A DNA stretch of 64,000 bases from Nocardia aurantiaca (GTDB lineage: Bacteria > Actinomycetota > Actinomycetes > Mycobacteriales > Mycobacteriaceae). How positions within the stretch are numbered: the first letter of the stretch is position 1; every line of letters begins with the position of its first letter. The notes beneath the pieces are model-generated. The model worked only from the letters and a program-made list of their open reading frames with translations. It was not told the DNA's origin and made no database searches. Positions 55,166 to 64,000 of this stretch are shown here, one piece after another. The translations under genes and the position numbers were made by a program. Location: positions 496,001 to 560,000 of the forward strand of contig NZ_WMBB01000002.1 in NCBI RefSeq assembly GCF_009708175.1, in the 5' to 3' direction.

Positions 55166-56802
55166 CACAGCCCCCGCACGGTCTTGATGATGGAGGGCAG
55201 GTCGATCCGCCGCAGCCCGCGCGTGCCCGCGGCCCGCATGGCGCCGATGGCGAACATCAGCTTGGGCGGCGAATACGGGAACCATAGCGGTTCTTTGGTC
55301 TGCGTCGGCAGGATCGGCTTGGTGATGGCCTGCTGACGGCAGTACTTGCGCACGCCGTTGGGCCCGCCCCAGCGCGCGCCGGTGCCCGATAGGCCCCAGC
55401 CGCCCATGGGCAGCGCGAAGCTGAACATATTGGCGAACACGTCATTGATGTTGACCGCGCCCGCGTTCAACTGTCGCGCAACGCGTTCGGCGCGATCCTT
55501 GTCGCCGGACCAGACCGAGGCGGACAGGCCGTAGATCGAATCATTGGCCAGCCGAATGGCTTCCGCCTCGTCGGCCACCTTCATGACCGGCAGCGTGGGA
55601 CCGAAGGTCTCCTCGGTCATGCAGGTCATGGTGTGGTCCACGTCGGCGAGCACGGTCGGTTCGAAAAGCGTTCCGACACCGGTGCGCTTGCCGCCGGTCA
55701 TGACGCGCGCGCCCGCCTCGACGGCCTCCTCGACGTGCCGCTGCACGATCTGCGCCTGGTTCTCGTTGGCCAGCGCGCCCATGTCGTACTGGGGCCGGCG
55801 GCCGTCGACTCCCTGGCGGACCTCCTTGACGGCGGCGGTCAGCTTCCGCAGGAATTCGTCGTACACCGGCGCTTCCACGTACACGCGCTCGACCGAGATG
55901 CACACCTGCCCGGCATTGAACAGCCCGCCGAAGGCGATGCCGTGCGCCGCGCGGTCCAGGTCGGCGTCGGCCAGCACGATGGCGGGGTCCTTGCCGCCCA
56001 GTTCCAGGCTGAACGGGATCATGCGCTCGGTGCAGGCCGCGGCGATCTTGCGGCCGGTGGCGGTGGAGCCGGTGAACTGGATGTAGTCGACGTTGCCGAC
56101 CACCGCAGCGCCCGTCTCACCCGCGCCGGTGACCACCTCGAACACCGGCGGCGCGCCGATTTCCCGCCAGCCGCGCGCCAGTTCGACGGCCGACAGCGGT
56201 GTCACCTCGGAGGGTTTCAGGATGACCGCCGCGCCCGCGGCCAGCGCCGGGATCACATCGATGACGGGCATGGCCAGCGGGAAGTTCCACGGGGTGATCA
56301 CTCCGACGACCTGGTACGGCCGGAACACGGTGGTCAGCTCCTTGACCCGGGCCAGCGGGCTGTGCGGCGACGGGTGTTCGTCGGCGAGGAATTTCGCGGC
56401 GCGCCGGGCATAGTAGCCGGTGAGGTCGACCGAGAACGCCGGGTCGATGAGCGCGTCCACGCGGGCCTTGCCCGTCTCGGACTGCAGTACGTCGGCGAGA
56501 TGATCGGTATTGTCCACCAGCCAGTCCTGCAGCTTCAGCAGCCACTGCTTGCGCCCCTCGGGGCCCAGGGCCTCCCAGGCGGGCTGATGGGCGCGCAGTT
56601 CGCGGACCTTGTCGGCGACCGTCTCGGCCGAATCGATCGGCACCGTCCCTGCCAGCGCGCCGGTGGCCGGATTGCGGACCTCGAGTTCGGTGGCCGGCAC
56701 CGGGGCGGCCTCCGGTTTCCGGCCGGCCTTGACGGCGGTTCCGGCCGACTTGCGGGCCCCGGTCTTGCGGGCGGTGCCCGCGGCGGATTCGGTATTGGTC
56801 AC
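55165..56802 (-). CDS. Aldehyde dehydrogenase (succinate-semialdehyde-dehydrogenase-like)
   Basis: 545-aa NAD(P)-dependent enzyme. It has the general base Glu in FSLELGGKDPA, catalytic Cys in GLFNAGQVCISVERV, and PWNFPLAMP and FTGSTATGRKI for cofactor binding. About 35 N-terminal residues form a Lys/Ala/Thr-rich tail before the canonical TELEVRNPATG start. The C-terminus is extended by about 50 residues. Coupled to the SDR gene. A PucR-type regulator is divergent across 148 bases and is the likely regulator. Confidence 0.9.
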   Translation of the reverse strand: MTNTESAAGTARKTGARKSAGTAVKAGRKPEAAPVPATELEVRNPATGALAGTVPIDSAETVADKVRELRAHQPAWEALGPEGRKQWLLKLQDWLVDNTDHLADVLQSETGKARVDALIDPAFSVDLTGYYARRAAKFLADEHPSPHSPLARVKELTTVFRPYQVVGVITPWNFPLAMPVIDVIPALAAGAAVILKPSEVTPLSAVELARGWREIGAPPVFEVVTGAGETGAAVVGNVDYIQFTGSTATGRKIAAACTERMIPFSLELGGKDPAIVLADADLDRAAHGIAFGGLFNAGQVCISVERVYVEAPVYDEFLRKLTAAVKEVRQGVDGRRPQYDMGALANENQAQIVQRHVEEAVEAGARVMTGGKRTGVGTLFEPTVLADVDHTMTCMTEETFGPTLPVMKVADEAEAIRLANDSIYGLSASVWSGDKDRAERVARQLNAGAVNINDVFANMFSFALPMGGWGLSGTGARWGGPNGVRKYCRQQAITKPILPTQTKEPLWFPYSPPKLMFAIGAMRAAGTRGLRRIDLPSIIKTVRGL

Positions 56803-56950
56803 GGTCTGCCTTTCCCCTGCGCTTCATTGCGGCGGTGAGCTGTGCGCCAGCTCACTGGACTATGATCGTGACACAATTTCGTGAGCCCATGCTTGGCCAA
56901 TCGGGTCAATTGTTCCGGCCGATTCTGTGCTCTGAGTACAACCCGGAGGT

Positions 56951-58204
56951 GTGTCCGTGGCGACGACCGCGAACCCGGAGGAGATCCGCCAGTGGATCGC
57001 GGATTTCGTCGCCGAGACCCTCCCCGCCGAAACCCTCGAACAGGTCGTCACCCGGCTCGACAACGCCATCATCACCCGCATTCCGGAGCTGCGGGACCGC
57101 GATATGCGGCGCGACCTGGCCGCCAGCAGCCGGGCCCATGCCGTCGCCGTGCTCAGCGGCCTCACCCAGGACCGCTTCGAATATCCGGTCCCCGAGCAGG
57201 CGCACGCCTTCGCCCGCACCGTCGCCCGCCGCGGCTACGACGTGCGGCTGCTGCTGCGCGTCTACCACCTCGGCCAGGAGGCCGTCATCGACTACATGAC
57301 CGAGGTGCTCGAGCAGCGGCAGCTGCCGCGGGACATCGAACGATCGGTGCTGCTACGGCTTTTCGACCGCACCACGCGATGGGTGAGCACCTCGGTCGAG
57401 GCGCTCACCGACACCTATATGGCCGAACGCGAACGTGGGCTGCGCGCCGCGCTCACCCAGCGCGCCGAGATCGTGCGCAGCCTGCTCGATGGCGCCGAAC
57501 TGGATATCGAAAGCGCTTCGGGCAAGCTCGGATACCGGCTGGCGCAGCGGCACCTGGCGTTGGTGCTGTGGACCGACGAGGACGCCGCGCCGCTGCCGTC
57601 GGACGGCGCCGGTGAGGCCGTTGGGCGGCTCGACCGGATCGTGGCCCGCTACGCGGGCGCGCTGGGCAACGGCAGCCTGCTCACCGTGCCCTCGGGCGCC
57701 ACCGCGCTGTGGGCCTGGATCGGCCTGGACGCCGAGCTGCCCGAACCGGATGATCCGGTGTGGTCGGTGGAGGCGCCCGCGCGGGTCGCGGTCGGCTTCT
57801 CCGCCGCGCACACCACCGGCTTCCGCGACAGCCACCGCGAAGCGGTCGCCGCCCGGCAGGTCGCCGAGCGGGCACGCCCGGGCGCCCCGCGCGTGGTGCA
57901 CTACGCGGAGGTCGAGGTCGCCTATCTGGCGGGGACCGACGAGGTCGCCATGCGGTCACTCATCGACAGGGAACTGGGCGCGCTCGCCGCACCCGACGGT
58001 CAGTCGGCACGATTACGGGAAACCCTGCATGCCTACCTGCGAGCCCGCCGCAGTCCGGACGCGGCCGCGAAACTGCTCGGCGTGCACAAGAACACGGTGC
58101 GATACCGGATTCAGCGCATAGAAGAACTACTCGGTCACCCTCTCGATCAGCGCGGATCGCGACTGGAGGTCGCGCTCGACTGCGTGGCGGTATACGGCGT
58201 GTGA
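56951..58204 (+). CDS. PucR-type transcriptional regulator
   Basis: 417 aa. The C-terminal PucR helix-turn-helix is LRARRSPDAAAKLLGVHKNT and its continuation RYRIQRIEELLG. The N-terminal half is a helical RsbRD-like sensor, and a GGDEF-like CdaR segment lies in between. GTG or ATG choices agree on 56951. Divergent from the aldehyde dehydrogenase operon. The spacer (56803-56950) has AATCGG...CCGATT as a weak dyad. Confidence 0.88.
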   Translation: MSVATTANPEEIRQWIADFVAETLPAETLEQVVTRLDNAIITRIPELRDRDMRRDLAASSRAHAVAVLSGLTQDRFEYPVPEQAHAFARTVARRGYDVRLLLRVYHLGQEAVIDYMTEVLEQRQLPRDIERSVLLRLFDRTTRWVSTSVEALTDTYMAERERGLRAALTQRAEIVRSLLDGAELDIESASGKLGYRLAQRHLALVLWTDEDAAPLPSDGAGEAVGRLDRIVARYAGALGNGSLLTVPSGATALWAWIGLDAELPEPDDPVWSVEAPARVAVGFSAAHTTGFRDSHREAVAARQVAERARPGAPRVVHYAEVEVAYLAGTDEVAMRSLIDRELGALAAPDGQSARLRETLHAYLRARRSPDAAAKLLGVHKNTVRYRIQRIEELLGHPLDQRGSRLEVALDCVAVYGV

Positions 58205-58485
58205 GCCTGCGAGCCGGAGCCCGCTTCTTCCGTGACGGTGTGCCGGACAGCTCGTCTGCGGCTCGGCGGCTCGCCCTCCGAGGCCGGGCGCTCCGGCAAT
58301 TCCGCCAGCAGCTGTGTGGTGGCCGCGGCAATGGTCGCGACCGCCTTGTCCACGGCCGCCTTGGTGGCCGTCGTCAATCCCGACACCCCGCCGACTTTGC
58401 GCACGTATTCCTGTGCGGCGGCGTAGATTTCTTGCTCCGTGGCTGCCGGGGTCAGCCCGCGCAGGAGGGTGATGTTCCCACTCAT
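58147..58485 (-). CDS. DUF2277 family protein
   Basis: 112 aa. MSGNITLLRGLTPAATEQEI and AAAQEYVRKVGGVSGLTTAT match the DUF2277 family (N-I-T-x-L-R-G-L-x-P; EYVRKVSG). Cysteine, common at position 2 or 3 in relatives, is absent. The C-terminal 30 residues overlap the end of the convergent PucR gene by 58 bases. Function is unknown. Confidence 0.8.
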   Translation of the reverse strand: MSGNITLLRGLTPAATEQEIYAAAQEYVRKVGGVSGLTTATKAAVDKAVATIAAATTQLLAELPERPASEGEPPSRRRAVRHTVTEEAGSGSQAHTPYTATQSSATSSRDPR

Positions 58486-58807
58486 GCCCCCAGAGGTTAG
58501 CGGCCGATTACCCGCTGTGACAGGGCAAAATTCAGACAATTGCGCAAAGGTGCGATGTATCCGCCGCAAAAGTGCGATGTATCCGAAATGAGACGCGCGG
58601 GGTTCGTGGCCGAGCGCGGGGAGGCGGACCGCTCGATTCCGGATTGCGGCTCGAAAACCACCGCCTCCGCTCGATAGACCTCCGTCTTGAAGTTGGGGTA
58701 GCGAACGGCTTGCTGGGCCTGCTCTCGGAGAAGCGGAGGACGGAAGAATCGAGACCCAGGAGTCGTGAACCGGCCGGAGCGAAGCGCAGGCAAATTAGAC
58801 TCTGCTT
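58486..58807. promoter_or_regulatory. Spacer with two 20-nt direct repeats
   Basis: GCAAAGGTGCGATGTATCCG at 58544-58563 is repeated with one mismatch at 58566-58585 (period 22, about two helical turns). They lie between the divergent DUF2277 and DUF1266 genes and look like tandem binding sites. No gene is supported here. A plus-strand CAAATTAGACT near 58790 may be part of the DUF1266 promoter. Confidence 0.45.
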
Positions 58808-59632
58808 ATGCCCGCCCGCGACGTGCCCACGCTGACGACATTCCCCTACCCGGAGCTCGACCAGCGCGAGGACGATCACTGGTCCGGTGCGCAGGTCTCC
58901 GACGACGAACTGCGCGCCTTGTCGCTCGGGGGTTTCTACTCCTCGCGCTGGGATGCCTTCCACGACGCCCTGCTGCTCGGGCCCGAACGCGAGCATCCGC
59001 TCGGCGATCGCCGAGAGCTCGCGATCGACACCCTGACCGGGGCGTGGGGCATCACCGACGGCACCGAAGCCATGGCCTCCATGGAACAACTGCTCGACGG
59101 CATGCACGGCCCGCTCTACGCGCTCGTGCACCCGCTCGTCATGGCCGCCATCAACTCCCCTGAACGCGATCGCTTCGGTGAGCGCGCCGATCGGCACCGC
59201 GCGTTCCTGCGCCAGGTCGGCTCGTTCCGCGGCATGGATAATCCTGAGGCCCTGGTCCGTGATTACGACATCTGGTCGCAGGCCATCAAACTCGGCCTCA
59301 CCGACCATTTGGTCCGCCCGCTGCCCACGGACATTCAGGCGTGGGACCTGGCCCGCGTGGTCGCCGTCGCCCGCATGGCCTACACCGCGGGCTATCTCGA
59401 CGCGGATGTCGCATGGGATTACCTCATGCGCGCGCTGCCCCCGGCCCAGCGGAAATACCGGAACTGGCGGCAATTCGGCGACGCCTACCTGGCCGGGTGG
59501 ACATACTGGCAGGCCTGTGAGGACCTCGCGGAACTGAAATCCGGTGGCGTGGACCGCCGCATGGAATTGTTGCGCCTGTGGATGCGTCCCACCAGCCCGT
59601 GGCGGCGTGTCACATTGCAGAAGAACGAGTAG
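58808..59632 (+). CDS. DUF1266 family protein
   Basis: 274-aa soluble protein with the DUF1266 pattern. An AWGIT segment is followed by DIQAWDLARVVAVARMAYTA, then GYLDADVAWDYLMRA and YRNWRQFGDAYLAGWTYWQA. Members occur near secretion and lysis modules in many bacteria, but no function is established. It stands alone here, convergent with the PH-like gene. Confidence 0.78.
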   Translation: MPARDVPTLTTFPYPELDQREDDHWSGAQVSDDELRALSLGGFYSSRWDAFHDALLLGPEREHPLGDRRELAIDTLTGAWGITDGTEAMASMEQLLDGMHGPLYALVHPLVMAAINSPERDRFGERADRHRAFLRQVGSFRGMDNPEALVRDYDIWSQAIKLGLTDHLVRPLPTDIQAWDLARVVAVARMAYTAGYLDADVAWDYLMRALPPAQRKYRNWRQFGDAYLAGWTYWQACEDLAELKSGGVDRRMELLRLWMRPTSPWRRVTLQKNE

Positions 59633-59682
59633 CGGTAGCCGCCGACGAATAAGCCTGTGCGACAGCGCGAATGAATCGTGCG

Positions 59683-59707
59683 GGGTTCGGGGGCCTTGCC
59701 CCCGAAC
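59683..59707. terminator. Bidirectional terminator
   Basis: 10-bp stem GGTTCGGGGG / CCCCCGAACC with a CCTTG loop between the convergent DUF1266 and PH-like genes. Confidence 0.7.
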
Positions 59708-59715
59708 CTTGTCGC

Positions 59716-60672
59716 TCAATCCGGCAGGGACCGGAGAATTCCGCGTCCGTAGCGCTGGAACTGCGCGTCGTCGACCATGCCGAGCGAATGGCGCTCGACC
59801 AGCAATTCCCATTCCGAGTACAGCTTCGCCACGCCCGGATCCGCCGGACCGGCCGCGCCGTCGGCCACCTCGCGCTGGATGGCGAAATTCGATGCGCCCG
59901 TGACCCGATCGGTGTCGGCCCGGTCGGTGCCGGTGAAGTGCCAGGTCAGATTGCCGTCGCTGAACTCGACCCCGTATTCGCCGGGTGTGGCGCCGGGCGC
60001 CTCGGCCTCGTCGGTGGTGCGCGACCACAGCAGGGTCGCCACCGGTAGCTCATGGGCGAAGCGCTTGCCCGAGCCCAGCGAGATGAAGATCAGCCGCGTG
60101 GTGGTGACCGCCAGCAGGCCGGTGGCCCGGGGCGCGGGCGGCTGCGCGGTGACAATGGCGGTCTCCAGCACGTATTCGTCCGGCGTGACATAGCGCTGCA
60201 GCGCCGCGACGGCCGGCTTGGCGTCCCGTGTGGGCGTCATGCGCCGCACCGCCCGGTCCACGTCGGCGCGGGTGGGCCCGGTGCGGCCCCAGGAGGGCAC
60301 GGGCGGGGTCAGATCGGGGGCGGCCACGTCCAGTCGCTGGGTGGCCAGGATCTGATTGTTGATGCGCTCGACGATGACGGTGGCGGCGGGCACATCGTGC
60401 TCGGCGATGAGGACCGGCAGCGGGGTGCGGTCGGCGGGGACTCCGGTCAGGACCGGCGTGGGATAGCGCAGATATATTTCGATGACGACGGCGTCATCGG
60501 CGCGCCGGTTCAAACGTACCTTGAGCAGGTCGCTGACCGGCACGTCGAGCACGCGCTCGCCGTCGGTTCCGGGTCGTAGCACCATCAAACGCCCGTTGCC
60601 GTGACGCACGATCGCTGTGGGTGTCCGTAGCTCGACTATGTCCATACCCCCTGCGCTCTGTTGTGTCGTCAC
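59716..60672 (-). CDS. Hypothetical protein with bacterial PH-like and SHOCT-like regions
   Basis: 318 aa without membrane segments. The middle (about 160-265) looks like a bacterial PH domain of the YokE/YdjO type (ATGLLAVTTTRLIFISLGSG). The last 40 residues (LYSEWELLVERHSLGMVDDA) resemble a short C-terminal oligomerisation (SHOCT) motif. The N-terminal 130 residues are beta-rich and unassigned. It may start at ATG 60645. Conserved mainly in Nocardia-like genomes, by impression only. Confidence 0.65.
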   Translation of the reverse strand: MTTQQSAGGMDIVELRTPTAIVRHGNGRLMVLRPGTDGERVLDVPVSDLLKVRLNRRADDAVVIEIYLRYPTPVLTGVPADRTPLPVLIAEHDVPAATVIVERINNQILATQRLDVAAPDLTPPVPSWGRTGPTRADVDRAVRRMTPTRDAKPAVAALQRYVTPDEYVLETAIVTAQPPAPRATGLLAVTTTRLIFISLGSGKRFAHELPVATLLWSRTTDEAEAPGATPGEYGVEFSDGNLTWHFTGTDRADTDRVTGASNFAIQREVADGAAGPADPGVAKLYSEWELLVERHSLGMVDDAQFQRYGRGILRSLPD

Positions 60673-60949
60673 TCACGATAAGACGACCATGCCATGATTG
60701 TGACCACTCGGTCCGACACCAGGGGGTGATCGATCCGACGTGTTGCCGCAGATGGTCGGGGAACCACCCGCGTTCTCCAGCCGTTTACCTGTTGAACTGC
60801 ACTAGCTGCCGAACTGCGCGATGTAACGACTAGACCGTACGCGGTAACGTGGCATGTCCGCATCCGTTCGCCGGAACGGGCGTGCCCCGAAGCATCGCAG
60901 GCAAACCGGATACACCCCCCGGAAAGGACTGGCCGCCGGCCGACGCTCT

Positions 60950-63310
60950 ATGAACCGCAAGACTGTGTTCCGCAACCTGGCCATAGTCGCGGGCTTCCTG
61001 CTCGTGATCTGGTTGGTCAGCTATTTCAGCAACGACACGCGCGGCTGGCATAGCGTCGATACCTCGGTGGCGCTGTCCCAGCTCCAGGACAAGTCCAATG
61101 TCGAATCGGTCCAGATCGACGACAAAGAACAGCAGCTGCGCATCACGCTGAAGAACGGCAATGATGCGACCAAGGGCGAGACCAAACTCATCGCCAAATA
61201 CCCGGGCGGCGGCGAGGTCTCCGCGCAGGTCTTCAAGGCCGCGCAGGATTCCGGCGCCAAGGTCAACACCGCCGTCAAGCAGGATTCCTGGCTGAGCCAG
61301 ATTCTGCTGTTCATGCTGCCCATGGTGATTCTGCTGGGCCTGTTCATCTTCGTGATGGCGCGCATGCAGGGCGGCGGCCGCGGCGGCATGATGGGCTTCG
61401 GCAAGTCCAAGGCCAAGCTGCTGTCGAAGGACATGCCCAAGACCACCTTCCAGGATGTGGCGGGCGCCGACGAGGCCATCGAAGAGCTCTACGAGATCAA
61501 GGACTTCCTGCAGAACCCGGCGCGCTATCAGGCGCTGGGCGCGAAGATCCCCAAGGGCGTGCTGCTCTACGGCCCGCCCGGCACCGGAAAGACGTTGCTG
61601 GCCAAGGCCGTTGCCGGTGAGGCCGGGGTGCCGTTCTTCACCATCTCGGGTTCGGACTTCGTCGAGATGTTCGTCGGTGTCGGCGCGTCCCGCGTGCGTG
61701 ATCTGTTCGATCAGGCCAAGCAGAACAGCCCCTGCATCATCTTCGTGGACGAGATCGACGCGGTCGGCCGCCAGCGCGGCGCCGGCCTGGGCGGCGGCCA
61801 CGACGAGCGCGAGCAGACCCTGAACCAGCTGCTGGTGGAGATGGACGGCTTCGGTGAGCGCACCGGCGTCATCATCATGGCGGCCACCAACCGGCCCGAC
61901 ATCCTGGACCCGGCGCTGCTGCGCCCGGGGCGTTTCGACCGGCAGATCCCGGTCGGCAACCCGGACCTGAACGGTCGCCGCGCCATTCTGCAGGTGCACT
62001 CCAAGGGCAAGCCGATCGCGCCCGACGCCGACCTGGACGGTCTGGCCAAGCGCACCGTCGGCATGTCGGGTGCGGACCTGGCGAACGTCATCAACGAGGC
62101 CGCGCTGCTCACCGCGCGTGAACACGGCAATGTGATCACCGGCGCGGCGCTGGAAGAGTCGGTCGACCGCGTCATCGGCGGTCCGCGCCGCAAGTCGCGC
62201 GTGATCAGCGAGCACGAGAAGAAGATCACCGCCTACCACGAGGCCGGTCACACCCTGGCCGCCTGGGCGATGCCCGATATCGAGCCCGTCTACAAGGTCA
62301 CCATCCTGGCCCGCGGCCGCACCGGCGGTCACGCCATGACCGTGCCGGAGGACGACAAGGGCCTGATGACCCGCTCGGAGATGATCGCCCGCCTGGTCAT
62401 GGCCATGGGCGGCCGCGCGGCCGAGGAGCTGGTGTTCCACGAGCCGACCACGGGCGCCTCGTCCGATATCGACCAGGCCACCAAGATCGCGCGCGCCATG
62501 GTCACCGAGTACGGCATGAGCGCCCGCCTGGGCGCGGTCCGTTACGGCCAGGAACAGGGTGACCCCTTCCTGGGCCGGTCGATGGGCATGGCCTCGGACT
62601 ACTCGCACGAGGTGGCCCGCGAGATCGACGAGGAGGTGCGCAACCTCATCGAGGCCGCGCACACCGAGGCGTGGGCGGTGCTCAACGAGTACCGCGATGA
62701 GCTGGACTCGCTGGCCACCGCGTTGCTGGAGCGCGAGACCCTGCATCGCAAGGACCTCGAGGGAGTGCTGGTCACCGTCGAGAAGCGGCCGCGCATCACG
62801 GCTTTCAACGATTTCGGTGATCGCACCCCGTCCGACCGTCCGCCGGTGAAGACTCCGCGCGAGCTGGCCGCCGAGCGCGGCGAGCCGTGGCCGGAGGAGA
62901 TTTCGCGGCCGTCGCGTCCGGTGGCGCAGCCCACCAACGGGTATCCGGAACCGGCCTACGGTGCTTCGCAGCCGCAGTACGGCGGCTACCCGGCGCCGGC
63001 GCCGCAGGGCTACCCGCTACCGCAGGCTCCGGCCTATCCGCGGCACGGTTCCCCGACCCACGGTTCCCGCCCGGATTACGGCGCCCCTGCCGGTTGGTCC
63101 GCGCCGGGCTGGCCGCCGCAGGAGGACGAGCCGCAGGCCCCGCAGCCGCGCGGTGCGTACGGCGGCTGGGCGCCCGCGGGCAATCAGCGTTACCAGCCGG
63201 GCCAGTACCAGCCGGGCCACGCGCAGCCCGAGCATCCGGCCGCGCAGCAGGCGTCCGGGAATGACGAGGGCGAGAAGAACGGTTGGGACGGACCGAACGG
63301 TCGTCGCTGA
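60950..63310 (+). CDS. ftsH: ATP-dependent zinc metalloprotease FtsH
   Basis: 786-aa membrane AAA+ protease that degrades unassembled membrane and short-lived regulatory proteins. Two N-terminal helices are visible (residues 8-26 and about 108-127). The AAA Walker A is GPPGTGKT (208-215), Walker [13 protein letters not shown] around [10 protein letters not shown], and the zinc motif HEAGH (430-434). The last 150 residues are a Pro/Gly/Gln/Tyr-rich low-complexity tail, longer than in E. coli. ATG 60950 with GGAAAGGA upstream at about 20 nt. Rv3610c equivalent, next to folE. Confidence 0.95.
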   Translation: MNRKTVFRNLAIVAGFLLVIWLVSYFSNDTRGWHSVDTSVALSQLQDKSNVESVQIDDKEQQLRITLKNGNDATKGETKLIAKYPGGGEVSAQVFKAAQDSGAKVNTAVKQDSWLSQILLFMLPMVILLGLFIFVMARMQGGGRGGMMGFGKSKAKLLSKDMPKTTFQDVAGADEAIEELYEIKDFLQNPARYQALGAKIPKGVLLYGPPGTGKTLLAKAVAGEAGVPFFTISGSDFVEMFVGVGASRVRDLFDQAKQNSPCIIFVDEIDAVGRQRGAGLGGGHDEREQTLNQLLVEMDGFGERTGVIIMAATNRPDILDPALLRPGRFDRQIPVGNPDLNGRRAILQVHSKGKPIAPDADLDGLAKRTVGMSGADLANVINEAALLTAREHGNVITGAALEESVDRVIGGPRRKSRVISEHEKKITAYHEAGHTLAAWAMPDIEPVYKVTILARGRTGGHAMTVPEDDKGLMTRSEMIARLVMAMGGRAAEELVFHEPTTGASSDIDQATKIARAMVTEYGMSARLGAVRYGQEQGDPFLGRSMGMASDYSHEVAREIDEEVRNLIEAAHTEAWAVLNEYRDELDSLATALLERETLHRKDLEGVLVTVEKRPRITAFNDFGDRTPSDRPPVKTPRELAAERGEPWPEEISRPSRPVAQPTNGYPEPAYGASQPQYGGYPAPAPQGYPLPQAPAYPRHGSPTHGSRPDYGAPAGWSAPGWPPQEDEPQAPQPRGAYGGWAPAGNQRYQPGQYQPGHAQPEHPAAQQASGNDEGEKNGWDGPNGRR

Positions 63311-63460
63311 CCGCGGTCCCGATAGGCTCAGTGGGTTCGCGGCCCGGCTCGGGCGGGGTTCGGACGGGGTGAACGCCCGGCGGCCGACCCGTCCGAGGGG
63401 TTCGGCGACCGCGCCCAGGCCGCGTCTGCATGTGCGGCAAGTCAACACAGGAGGTGTCGA

Positions 63461-64000
63461 TTGTCGGCCACCAACAACCGTGTCGTGTCCGGCTCGATCG
63501 CGCTCGACACCGGTCGGCCGTTCGATCAGGAGCGCGCGGAGGCTGCCGTGCGCGAATTGCTGATCGCGGTCGGCGAGGATCCGGATCGTCCCGGGCTCGC
63601 CGACACCCCGGGCCGGGTGGCGCGGGCCTACCGCGAGATGTTCGCCGGGCTGTTCACCGATCCGTCCGAGGTGCTCAACACCACCTTCGACGAGGGACAC
63701 CAGGAGTTGGTGCTGGTTCGCGACATCCCGATGTACTCGACCTGTGAACACCACCTGGTGGCGTTCCACGGTGTCGCGCACGTGGGCTACATACCCGGCC
63801 CGCACGGCCGGGTAACCGGTCTGTCCAAGCTGGCCCGCCTGGTGGATCTGTACGCCAAGCGCCCGCAGGTGCAGGAGCGGCTCACCAGCCAGATCGCCGA
63901 CGCGGTGATGGCCAAGCTGGATCCGCGCGGCGCCATCGTGGTGGTCGAGGCCGAGCACCTGTGCATGGCCATGCGCGGCATCCGCAAGCCGGGCGCCTCC
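63461..64000 (+). CDS. folE: GTP cyclohydrolase I (3' end outside window)
   Basis: First enzyme of folate synthesis, making dihydroneopterin triphosphate. It is incomplete at the window edge after 180 codons. Zinc ligands Cys95 and His98 lie in TCEHHL and Cys168 in EHLCMAMRG. No ATG or GTG fits. The TTG at 63461 with AGGAGGTG seven bases upstream is the start. Lies about 150 bases after ftsH, as in mycobacteria (Rv3610c-Rv3609c). Confidence 0.95.
   Translation, partial: MSATNNRVVSGSIALDTGRPFDQERAEAAVRELLIAVGEDPDRPGLADTPGRVARAYREMFAGLFTDPSEVLNTTFDEGHQELVLVRDIPMYSTCEHHLVAFHGVAHVGYIPGPHGRVTGLSKLARLVDLYAKRPQVQERLTSQIADAVMAKLDPRGAIVVVEAEHLCMAMRGIRKPGAS

Noticed and set aside
60830..62746. 638-aa antisense ORF over ftsH
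   Set aside because: The plus strand encodes an unmistakable FtsH; the antisense product has no domain.

Overview
The window is high-GC actinobacterial DNA from a mycolic-acid-type lineage, most likely Nocardia or a close relative. The evidence is the codon use (strong G/C third positions, GTG and TTG starts) and gene order. Three long blocks follow the Mycobacterium tuberculosis chromosome as I remember it. Rv numbers below come from memory, not from a search.

Block 1 (1-28.8 kb) matches Rv3672c to Rv3644c. It holds a CoA-type NUDIX hydrolase, the acid-resistance protease MarP, an EphE-like hydrolase, a small membrane protein, NhaA (apparently inserted here) and acetyl-CoA synthetase. A divergent dppABCD-type peptide importer follows, then a degenerate Fic-fold protein and a HAD phosphatase. 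Next come the reduced tad/Flp pilus cluster (ssd, cpaF, tadB, tadC, flp pilin, two TadE-like proteins), a DEAD/DEAH helicase, cspA, topA, a DinB-like protein, holB and tRNA-Thr(CGU). The HAD gene lies between two non-coding RNAs that current protein-based annotation would miss: a 6S-like Ms1/MTS2823-type RNA (about 13230-13531, minus strand) and a 6C/B11-type sRNA (about 14642-14738, plus strand).

Block 2 (28.8-40 kb) is more accessory. It has a DapB-like dehydrogenase, an SDR with a divergent TetR regulator, small membrane proteins, and a class V aminotransferase under a SAM-IV riboswitch (34425-34543). It continues with a frameshifted methyltransferase remnant, heme oxygenase, a LysE exporter, a flavin reductase, a YbaK-type deacylase, a short OHCU-decarboxylase-like protein, a dienoyl-CoA isomerase-type crotonase and a decayed MFS transporter.

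Block 3 (40-45 kb) is the ppa-dacB-metalloprotease-tilS-hpt run, which continues at 61-64 kb with ftsH and folE. Between these parts lies a lineage-specific insert (45.3-60.7 kb). It holds a LysR regulator, an amidase, a tandem membrane kinase/pseudokinase pair, a uridine-kinase-like protein, a PfkB sugar kinase, an SDR plus aldehyde dehydrogenase opposite a PucR-type regulator, and three proteins of unknown function.

The best candidates for something new are the translationally coupled kinase/pseudokinase pair (48004-52733), the Fic-fold protein that keeps its inhibitory motif but has lost its catalytic histidine, and the RNA layer (Ms1-like, 6C, SAM-IV, three CRP-like palindromes). No CRISPR array, prophage or intact insertion sequence was seen.
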